Origin: Victivallales bacterium
GTDB taxonomy: Bacteria; Verrucomicrobiota; Lentisphaeria; Victivallales; Victivallaceae
Direction: 5' to 3'
Assembly (NCBI GenBank): GCA_019038735.1
Contig: JAHOYW010000095.1
Location: forward strand, 1-6,105
DNA: 6,105 bases
Positions 1-4,588 of this stretch are shown here, one piece after another. The notes under the pieces were generated by a model, which saw only the letters and a program-made list of their open reading frames with translations, searched no databases and was not told the origin of the DNA. Position numbers and translations under genes: made by a program. Position 1 is the stretch's first letter. Each line of letters opens with the position of its first letter.

Positions 1-567
1 TATGAACATTCCAACCGGACCATGTTCGGTACGTTCATCGTTCAGACACCAGAAGCCCTTGCCGATTTTCGGTGAGTGGAACCCAATGGCTGGCGTGGTC
101 ATGTCGCGTGCAAGGAGTTGAATCTCGGATTTGCCCTCGTCTATATTCAAGCGGGGAATATCCGAGACAATAGGTGGTTTGTCTGGACCGACATCCGCGG
201 CAGCGGTCAAACGCGGCGAATATTTCAGTCTGTGTGATTTAAATCGATTACCGTTGTAGACAGCTCCCGGCATGAGGACATAATTGTCCGCTGACCAATC
301 GTCAAACGCAAACGTGATACCAGCACTGACCTGCTTGACAGCACCTTCGATGACCTTGAAACGTGCAACCAGATCGATAGCATCCTGATGCCCTGGAACT
401 CCGTCAGCTTGAACTCGGCATTCCCACTTGGCTCCACCAAAAGTAAGCTCGGCGGTCGCATTGCTCCAAGGTTCGACCAGACGATTCACTAGGTGCGACC
501 CATCATAGCTGTTCAACTGAATTTTTATACCACACTTCAAGCTGGAAAGTATACTCGCCTTTTTCAT
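1..567 (-). CDS. Uncharacterised protein, 3' end outside window (possible carbohydrate-active protein)
   Basis: An open frame of exactly 189 codons starts at ATG 565-567 and has no stop before the left edge, so the gene is partial at its C-terminus. It lies 30 bases downstream of the URO-D-like gene on the same strand, with a GGGAAAC sequence about 6 bases before the ATG as a plausible ribosome site; the two probably share a transcript. No signal peptide is visible (start MKKASILSSLKCG), so a cytoplasmic product is likely. Residues 91-109 read WSADNYVLMPGAVYNGNRF. From memory, a D-N-Y-V-x-x-P-x-A-x-Y-N-G-N-R-F block, followed by P-x-x-x-D-I-P-R-L-N (132-141 here) and by a G-F-x-S-P-x-x-x-x-G-F stretch (162-172 here), occurs in large uncharacterised proteins of Bacteroidota, Planctomycetota and Lentisphaerota found near glycoside hydrolases. 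That family assignment is recall rather than proof, and no catalytic residue can be named from this part. The remainder should hold most of the protein. Confidence 0.75.
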   Translation of the reverse strand, partial: MKKASILSSLKCGIKIQLNSYDGSHLVNRLVEPWSNATAELTFGGAKWECRVQADGVPGHQDAIDLVARFKVIEGAVKQVSAGITFAFDDWSADNYVLMPGAVYNGNRFKSHRLKYSPRLTAAADVGPDKPPIVSDIPRLNIDEGKSEIQLLARDMTTPAIGFHSPKIGKGFWCLNDERTEHGPVGMFI

Positions 568-597
568 TGTTTTGTTTCCCGTTAATTGTATTGTTAG

Positions 598-1593
598 TTA
601 TGTACTTACCGGGAGATTTGACAGTTCAAGTATGCGGTCGTAACCCCAGCGGTTCCATTCGTCTTTTACGCCTATACCGGCATTATCCATGTATTGCTTA
701 AAAATTAAACTACCGCCAAAAGCCTCAAACATGCGGTCAGCGGCGGCGCATATCAGTTTTTTGCTTCCTGTCGGTAGCACTTTCTGGACATCTATGGGAG
801 ACCATAGCGCGGCGTTGTATTTATCCAGCATTCCTTTGAGCCATTTGTAATCATATATGTCCGGCTGGTCGAACTGAAAACAATTTACTCCGGCTTGGAG
901 TAATGGTTCGAGGATTTCGTCGTTTTTGCCGCATGAATGCATTATTACTTTCATGCCGAAGTCATGAGCAAGTCCGAAAAGTTCCTTATATAGCTCTCCG
1001 AAATTCTCATACCACATCGCGGGACTCATCAGCAAACCATTCTGTGTTCCCATATCCTCAGCAAAGATAATCGCATCTGCCCCCGCTCTGCCGGCAGCTT
1101 CTATCTGGATTTTGAAAACTCCTGCGACAATATCGTGTAATCGCCTGACATCTTCCTGGTGAAGAGCCAGGTCCATAAGGTATATTTCCATCTTGCGCAA
1201 ATAACGTGAAGAAGCAAAAACCCAGCCTGAAAGACCTGCCAGCCTGAATTTGTCGGGTTGCGTGTCAAAGCCTTTACGATAATTGGCTTCACACTGCTCC
1301 AAATCAAAAACCGGTGCCTGCCAGGTATCGAGATCGCTCCAGTCTTTAATGGCTGATTTAATAATCTCACCGACCTCACAACCATCTTTCATGCGACTCC
1401 AGAGATTGCCCCAGATGTCATCGTAATACTCAACTTCCCCTTCCGTCCACTTTTTTTGTTGATAATTTTGCGGTTCGCCCGGCCCGCCGCCGACCATATC
1501 ATTTATCATCCCGGCTTTTTCGTTGAAAGTTATTCCGGGACGTATCGCATTGCTCCGTTCCAGATTTGCCATTACTATTTCGCGTGAATTCAT
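598..1593 (-). CDS. Uroporphyrinogen decarboxylase-fold protein (methyltransferase-like, not HemE)
   Basis: The 331-residue product matches the usual length of the URO-D superfamily, TIM-barrel proteins that include HemE and the MtaA/MtbA corrinoid methyltransferases. The start MNSREIVMANLERS is the typical opening of this family (MNxRExVxxxL), and an AGGAAA ribosome site lies 6 bases before the ATG, so the start is secure. Residues 174-191 contain a conserved acidic patch (FAEDMGTQNGLLMSP). H219 and C221 in VIMHSCGKNDEILEPLLQAG form the His-x-Cys pair that binds zinc in MtaA-type enzymes; FQFDQPD follows at 240-246. The HemE signature RQAGRY is absent, so a role in haem synthesis is unlikely. 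Such proteins are greatly expanded in Lentisphaerota and Planctomycetota, often beside sugar or aromatic demethylation genes, with unknown substrates. I infer methyl transfer or demethylation. No corrinoid protein gene is visible here. A promoter and repeat module lies directly upstream. Confidence 0.88.
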   Translation of the reverse strand: MNSREIVMANLERSNAIRPGITFNEKAGMINDMVGGGPGEPQNYQQKKWTEGEVEYYDDIWGNLWSRMKDGCEVGEIIKSAIKDWSDLDTWQAPVFDLEQCEANYRKGFDTQPDKFRLAGLSGWVFASSRYLRKMEIYLMDLALHQEDVRRLHDIVAGVFKIQIEAAGRAGADAIIFAEDMGTQNGLLMSPAMWYENFGELYKELFGLAHDFGMKVIMHSCGKNDEILEPLLQAGVNCFQFDQPDIYDYKWLKGMLDKYNAALWSPIDVQKVLPTGSKKLICAAADRMFEAFGGSLIFKQYMDNAGIGVKDEWNRWGYDRILELSNLPVST

Positions 1594-1640
1594 TGTTGTT
1601 TCCTGTATTGATAAAATATCATTTTTGTAATATATTATTT

Positions 1641-1646
1641 ACTATA
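1641..1646 (-). promoter_or_regulatory. -10 box of the URO-D operon promoter
   Basis: On the minus strand these bases read TATAGT, five of six matching TATAAT. The hexamer 17 bases upstream (1664-1669) reads TTTTAA, a poor -35 box, and it abuts the direct-repeat operator. A predicted transcript start near 1634 gives a leader of about 40 bases before the URO-D start. The equivalent hexamer TATACT sits at the same distance from the second copy of the operator, at 2920-2925. A weak -35 next to a bound activator is the expected layout of an activator-dependent promoter. Confidence 0.6.
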
Positions 1647-1669
1647 AGGCCAAGCTCGTGTAATTAAAA

Positions 1670-1708
1670 TGTTAAAAATTGATAAAAAATTGTTAATTAT
1701 TGATAAAA
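1670..1708. promoter_or_regulatory. Tandem direct-repeat operator upstream of the URO-D gene (AraC-type)
   Basis: Two 18-base copies on the plus strand, TGTTAAAAATTGATAAAA at 1670-1687 and TGTTAATTATTGATAAAA at 1691-1708, differ at 2 positions and start exactly 21 bases apart. Two turns of helix between directly repeated half-sites is the known arrangement of AraC-family operators such as araI1-I2. A second pair with the same period lies at 2949-2987 beside the AraC-family gene. The proximal copy abuts the -35 region of the URO-D promoter, as for activators that contact RNA polymerase. That the local regulator binds here is inferred. Confidence 0.65.
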
Positions 1709-1720
1709 TGTACAAGGATG

Positions 1721-1740
1721 GAGTATTTTTTGGAACATTT
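1721..1740. repeat. Distal conserved block of the duplicated promoter module (copy 1)
   Basis: The block GAGTATTTTTTGGAACATTT matches 3000-3019 (GAATATTTTCCGGAACATCC) at 15 of 20 positions and at the same 1279-base offset as the operator repeats. It lies 13 bases beyond the distal half-site. It may be a further protein-binding site, or a trace of a duplicated start of an AraC-family gene, because the second copy is inside that open frame. No function is assigned. Confidence 0.4.
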
Positions 1741-1866
1741 CATAATTTTTCTAAATTAGTGTTCATGCTCATTTGTATTCTAACAGATAGTAATAATCTT
1801 CTTTAAAGCTACTTGCATTTAGGCTTTCAGCCCTTATTTTGTAATCCTTTAGGTTGCAAATTGGTA

Positions 1867-1971
1867 TCACTTTATAATATCGAGGAATTCTTCAATATTA
1901 ACAACAGTTCCCGTTTTTCTCGCTCGTTCGATAGCAAGAGTCGTCATTGCGGAAAGGTCGTCTATACGGTT
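1867..1971 (-). pseudogene. Remnant of the C-terminus of an unidentified gene (possibly Gfo/Idh/MocA oxidoreductase)
   Basis: A 34-codon open stretch between two stops (TGA at 1972-1974 and TGA at 1867-1869) reads like a real C-terminus: RIDDLSAMTTLAIERARK, then TGTVVNIEEFLDIIK. A D-D-L-x-A-M ... A-I-E-x-A-R-x-T-G-x-x-V pattern close to the stop is common at the end of Gfo/Idh/MocA family sugar dehydrogenases, so this may be what is left of one. The N-terminal 300 or so residues are missing: directly upstream lies the terminator of the pseudopilin gene. An internal ATG at residue 8 could in principle make a peptide of 27 residues, but there is no ribosome site. The family call is weak; that the stretch is protein-like is more solid. 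Confidence 0.35.
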
Positions 1972-1978
1972 TCATACT

Positions 1979-2018
1979 AAAAAATATGCGAAGAAAGGAG
2001 CGGTGCTCCTTTCTTCGC
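1979..2018 (-). terminator. Rho-independent terminator of the pseudopilin gene
   Basis: A perfect 14-base inverted repeat (1988-2001 and 2005-2018, arm GCGAAGAAAGGAGC) with a 3-base loop is followed on the minus strand by ATATTTTTTAG, giving a run of six T. It lies 55 bases after the pseudopilin stop. The plus strand has no T run after the stem, so termination is directional. It also separates the pseudopilin transcript from the remnant and the URO-D operon, so the latter needs its own promoter. Confidence 0.88.
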
Positions 2019-2072
2019 GTTTACGATGTGATTCTATTTATCTGCCCTATAGCATCAAAGCTGTTTGCAGGT

Positions 2073-2771
2073 TTACTCAGTCGAATAAGTCAGAGCTTCG
2101 TTGAAATATTTAACAGCTACTGCAACTGCTCCTCCTGTTGTATGGCTGTCACGCATTTCATTATATGTCGTTTTATATTCCGCTGGCAGAAGTGGAGAAA
2201 CATTGCCCCCTGCAAATGCGACGTTTATACGATTTTTATGCTTTGCATGGACCGCAAATCTGTTATCAGTATTAGACATTACAAAAAACTGTTTTTTACC
2301 GATAGTTGTATAAGTATCGGCCAGGATTATGAAATTTGACGGCTGTTTGATTTTTCTTGCTGATAAAAGATTGTCGCCGGAATTGAATGCCGCAGTTGGA
2401 AAATCAACATTAACTGAACGCCAAGAACCATAGATATTTGTGGCATTAGACATTATAGCTTGCGCGCTGGAGATAGGGCTGGATGGACAAGATAATGAGC
2501 CGCCGGATTTTATCTCGCCCGAATGTATTAACGCATTGCCCCATGAGTTCTCTTGCGCGTTTAGCGGCATGGTTGGTATAAGGTCATCGTTGTTGTCTGC
2601 ATACATCGCCATAGCTAACATATTTTGTTTCAGGTTATTAGTGCAGGCGATAGCTTTAGCCTTTTCTCTTGCCTGATTCAATGCCGGCAGTAACATGCCT
2701 GCGAGGATTGCGATGATTGCAATCACGACGAGGAGTTCAATTAGTGTAAAAATTTTGTTTTGCTTTTTCAT
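2073..2771 (-). CDS. Type II secretion/type IV pilin-like prepilin protein (pseudopilin, Lentisphaerota type)
   Basis: This 232-residue protein starts [16 protein letters not shown], a short basic leader followed by a class III prepilin signal. Cleavage would fall before F8; the glutamate needed at mature position 5 is E12. The hydrophobic helix runs to about residue 31 ([10 protein letters not shown]). The C-terminal globular domain has C43 and C95 (GSLSCPSS), and H175 and H178 in a [18 protein letters not shown] motif, a variant of the H-x-x-x-x-N-V-x-F-x-D-G-x-V ending of this family, with Gly189 where Asp is usual. Proteins of this kind are inserted in the inner membrane and processed by prepilin peptidase; in Lentisphaerota they occur in great numbers, often beside carbohydrate-degradation genes, with unknown roles. 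Position -1 is isoleucine, not the usual glycine. The ATG follows an AAGGA ribosome site about 10 bases upstream. The gene is divergent from the AraC-family regulator, with the operator between them, and ends in its own terminator. Confidence 0.9.
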   Translation of the reverse strand: MKKQNKIFTLIELLVVIAIIAILAGMLLPALNQAREKAKAIACTNNLKQNMLAMAMYADNNDDLIPTMPLNAQENSWGNALIHSGEIKSGGSLSCPSSPISSAQAIMSNATNIYGSWRSVNVDFPTAAFNSGDNLLSARKIKQPSNFIILADTYTTIGKKQFFVMSNTDNRFAVHAKHKNRINVAFAGGNVSPLLPAEYKTTYNEMRDSHTTGGAVAVAVKYFNEALTYSTE

Positions 2772-2884
2772 TTTTCCATTTCCTTATTTTGTTTGTGGTT
2801 TTGATAATCCCTTTTGGATTTCGGGAAGTCGGGTATTATATTGCCCGTGATTTTTGTTTCCCTCCTTTTTTTGTTGCTTAACGA

Positions 2885-2913
2885 TTGCTAAAATATTATT
2901 ATTGTTGTATACT
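2885..2913 (+). promoter_or_regulatory. Predicted promoter of the AraC-family gene
   Basis: TTGCTA at 2885-2890 and TATACT at 2908-2913 are separated by 17 bases, a good sigma-70-like match. Transcription would start near 2920 and run through the direct-repeat operator, which would then lie downstream of the start, a layout suited to autorepression. The -10 box is one arm of the palindrome that also supplies the -10 of the opposite promoter. Prediction from sequence only. Confidence 0.45.
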
Positions 2914-2925
2914 ATTAATAGTATA
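2908..2925. repeat. 18-base perfect palindrome carrying divergent -10 boxes
   Basis: TATACTATTAATAGTATA is identical on both strands. It presents TATACT as a -10 box at 2908-2913 for rightward transcription (AraC gene) and at 2920-2925 for leftward transcription (pseudopilin gene). The leftward box lies 23 bases from the operator, exactly as at the URO-D promoter; its -35 position (2943-2948, TTTCAA on the minus strand) is poor. It could also bind a dimeric repressor. Confidence 0.55.
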
Positions 2926-2948
2926 AAGGAAAATCCGTACATTTGAAA

Positions 2949-2987
2949 TGTTAATAATTGATGAAAGTTTGTAAAATATTGACAAAA
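2949..2987. promoter_or_regulatory. Tandem direct-repeat operator between pseudopilin and AraC genes
   Basis: TGTTAATAATTGATGAAA (2949-2966) and TGTAAAATATTGACAAAA (2970-2987) are 18-base direct repeats starting 21 bases apart. They match the pair at 1670-1708, giving a four-copy consensus near TGTTAAWWATTGATAAAA. The proximal copy abuts the -35 region of the leftward pseudopilin promoter, suggesting activation of that gene. The pair also overlaps the first codons of the longest AraC-family frame, so regulator binding could block its own expression. Binding is inferred. Confidence 0.65.
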
Positions 2988-3905
2988 CATATAGAAACAG
3001 AATATTTTCCGGAACATCCTCCCGGACAGGCGCATCCACAGCTTTTGGCTGTGGAGCATCAAGGCGTGTTTTATAAATTGCTGATAGATACGTTTCACCT
3101 TCATCAACATATAACTTCATTACAGAAGACCTCCGAACACTGTCATGATGTTTTTCATATCGTTCTTTATCGGGCCGGGGACAATGCCTTTAGGCTTGAC
3201 GGCCGACAAGTTCAATCTCATCCGAATCTTTTGGTACTTATCCATCCGGGGATGGTGCATTCTTTTACCCCTCTGTTGCCCGGGGAAACAATTTACCATG
3301 AAATAACTTTTTGTTTTTCGGCTCAAGGACAGAGGCTGACGGTTCCTTTTGCTGATTTATTCCGCAAATATTATGGCGAGGCAATTAAATCAGACAAAGC
3401 GGTCATAACGCTGGATGCTTCATCGGCTGCTCATCTGGAAGAATCTTATATTGAATTGGACAAAGCCTTATATAATTATGATTCGACACGTTCATTTCCT
3501 GTATACCGGGCGTTGGAACATCTTTTTGAAGCCTTATTTCAAAAAGTATTCTGTCCAAAACATGAAGAATCTCCAAGGTCTCACATTGAAGCAAAACTTC
3601 AAGAGAGCCGCCGCCATATTGAGTGCAAACTCCGCAGTAAACTGTGCTTGAAAGAATTAGCCGCGATTGCAGGCATGTCGCCGGAACATTTCTGTCGCGA
3701 ATTCAAGAAAGCATACGGTGAGCCGCCATTAGAAATGCGTAATCGTCTGCGGATAAATGTTGCGATGAAATTAATCCAATACTCTGATTATTCAATAAAA
3801 GAAATCGCTGAAGAGCTTGGTTATTCCGATATATATCATTTTTCCAAAGTTTTCAAAAAAACAAGCGGACTTCCGCCCGGAAAATTCAGAAATCAAAAAT
3901 TTTAA
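2958..3905 (+). CDS. AraC-family transcriptional regulator
   Basis: The longest frame has 315 codons from TTG 2958; the next codon is ATG 2961. The N-terminal half looks like a cupin ligand-binding domain: H61-C-H63 (EHCHDVFHIVLYRAG) and LLVLIHPGMVHSFTP at 91-105 fit the paired histidine-rich strands of AraC_binding domains. The C-terminal about 100 residues hold both helix-turn-helix units: LKELAAIAGMSPEHFCREFK (231-250), and IKEIAEELGYSDIYHFSKVFKK (280-301) closing with SGLPPGKFR. Length is normal for the family. The effector cannot be read; neighbours suggest a sugar or a methylated compound. The start is uncertain: no ribosome site precedes 2958 or 2961, and these codons lie inside the direct-repeat operator. 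Later starts at TTG 3045, GTG 3051 or GTG 3066 would still leave the cupin whole. The stop codon touches that of the convergent zinc-ribbon gene. Confidence 0.9.
   Translation: MMKVCKILTKHIETEYFPEHPPGQAHPQLLAVEHQGVFYKLLIDTFHLHQHITSLQKTSEHCHDVFHIVLYRAGDNAFRLDGRQVQSHPNLLVLIHPGMVHSFTPLLPGETIYHEITFCFSAQGQRLTVPFADLFRKYYGEAIKSDKAVITLDASSAAHLEESYIELDKALYNYDSTRSFPVYRALEHLFEALFQKVFCPKHEESPRSHIEAKLQESRRHIECKLRSKLCLKELAAIAGMSPEHFCREFKKAYGEPPLEMRNRLRINVAMKLIQYSDYSIKEIAEELGYSDIYHFSKVFKKTSGLPPGKFRNQKF
3000..3019. repeat. Distal conserved block of the duplicated promoter module (copy 2)
   Basis: This is the partner of 1721-1740 and carries the shared core TATTTTYYGGAACAT. Here it lies within the longest AraC-family frame and reads EYFPEHP; the other copy in the same frame would read EYFLEHF. 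It is therefore either a conserved DNA site or homologous coding sequence. Confidence 0.4.
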
Positions 3906-4259
3906 TTATTTCTTTTTATCTGCTGTTTTCGTTTCAGCTTCTTTTTCGCGTTGCTTGACGCTTATATAAGATACTTTGTCAGAACTGCAGGACGGACATT
4001 TTTTAATTATGGAATTGTTGTATAATGTATCTTTCAGCTCTGCTTTTCCACCGTGCCACTTCGCCTTTATGGCTGCTTTTTTTTTCTTTTTGGCTTTAAG
4101 TTTCCGCCTGCTTTCGACCTCGTTGTAGACAAAAATTTTATTGCAGCTTTCACAGCGATATGCTAAACCGACAGGCTTGGAGCATTTGGAACAAGTTCCC
4201 TTTTCTATATTTTTAAATCTGCGGATTTCATTAAGATTACACTTGAGGCTGGTGCACAT
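3906..4259 (-). CDS. Small zinc-ribbon protein, probably 5'-truncated
   Basis: From ATG 4257-4259 the product is 117 residues with four cysteine pairs: C2/C7 (CTSLKC), C23/C26 (CSKC), C36/C39 (CESC) and C88/C91 (CPSC). These fit two zinc-binding units, joined by a very basic stretch at 51-67 (RRKLKAKKKKKAAIKAK), and the tail is charged and lysine-rich. Function is unknown; nucleic-acid or protein binding is only a guess. The frame stays open upstream to a TAA at 4371-4373 and the nearest part still looks like this protein (PPSKTDKCRYNVMC), yet no ATG, GTG or TTG lies there. The natural N-terminus, perhaps a membrane anchor, therefore seems lost at a joint with the prepilin peptidase fragment near 4300-4330. 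No clear ribosome site precedes the ATG. The gene is convergent with the AraC-family gene, with no base between the stops. Confidence 0.6.
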   Translation of the reverse strand: MCTSLKCNLNEIRRFKNIEKGTCSKCSKPVGLAYRCESCNKIFVYNEVESRRKLKAKKKKKAAIKAKWHGGKAELKDTLYNNSIIKKCPSCSSDKVSYISVKQREKEAETKTADKKK

Positions 4260-4302
4260 GACGTTGTAACGGCATTTATCAGTTTTACTAGGCGGGACAT
4301 AG

Positions 4303-4563
4303 GTTACATGGTTCCAGGTTAATAATATAATTATTGCCGCGATAGGAGTATGTTTAGGTGGAAGAGCGGCTTATTTTACTTTGTTGTTTGCTGCTTTGAC
4401 CGGAGCTTTTGTTGGTATCGGCTTGATGATTTACAAAAAGAAAGACTTCAAAGGAGCGATTCCCTTCAGTCCATTCTTAGCTGCCGGAACTTATTTGTGG
4501 ATGCTTTTTGATGTAGAAATAATCAAGTTCTATAAATCTGTCATCGTAAATATACAAATATAA
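4303..4563 (+). pseudogene. 3' fragment of a prepilin peptidase gene (type A24, PilD/GspO-like)
   Basis: The open stretch after TAG 4300-4302 encodes 86 residues matching the C-terminal end of type A24 prepilin peptidases: AAIGVCLGGRAAYFTLLFAA (12-31), a second hydrophobic segment with GAFVGIGLMIY (34-44), and the family hallmark IPFSPFLAAG (53-62) before a last membrane helix. Whole enzymes are about 200-270 residues. The zinc-finger region, the first catalytic aspartate and the G-x-G-D aspartate that should precede AAIG are missing; VNNIII stands where the latter is expected. The piece cannot be an active peptidase. Possible starts at TTG 4381 or 4384 lack a ribosome site. The 5' end is lost at the same place as that of the zinc-ribbon gene on the other strand. 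The pseudopilin in this window must depend on a peptidase encoded elsewhere. Confidence 0.7.
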
Positions 4564-4588
4564 ACGTTTAGTAATTTTTTAAAAAACT

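Noticed and set aside
225..461. Minus-strand frame of 78 codons
   Set aside because: It lies in another frame inside the 1-567 gene, which has the better protein-like sequence and runs continuously to the window edge.
598..1593. HemE (haem-pathway uroporphyrinogen decarboxylase)
   Set aside because: The N-terminal RQAGRY substrate motif is missing and the His-x-Cys pair points to the methyltransferase-like branch.
1822..1832. Small hairpin GGCT-ttc-AGCC
   Set aside because: A 4-base stem without a clean T run is too weak for a terminator.
1947..2339. Plus-strand frame of 130 codons
   Set aside because: It runs through the terminator stem and antisense to the pseudopilin gene; composition is cysteine- and isoleucine-rich as expected for a shadow frame.
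2830..2847. Inverted repeat CGGG...CCCG in the pseudopilin leader, considered as a riboswitch or attenuator
   Set aside because: On the transcribed strand only four pairs form before a mismatch; no known riboswitch core is visible.
2979..3008. Plus-strand promoter TTGACA with TATTTT after 18 bases (and a similar one at 1701-1729)
   Set aside because: The -35 lies inside the direct repeat, the -10 is poor, and the 1701 copy would transcribe into a region with no plus-strand gene. The leftward -10 boxes at fixed spacing explain the conservation better.
2784..3110. Minus-strand frame of 108 codons upstream of the pseudopilin gene
   Set aside because: It overlaps the promoter and operator module and the AraC-family gene in antisense, shows no family motif, and includes low-complexity asparagine runs from AT-rich DNA.
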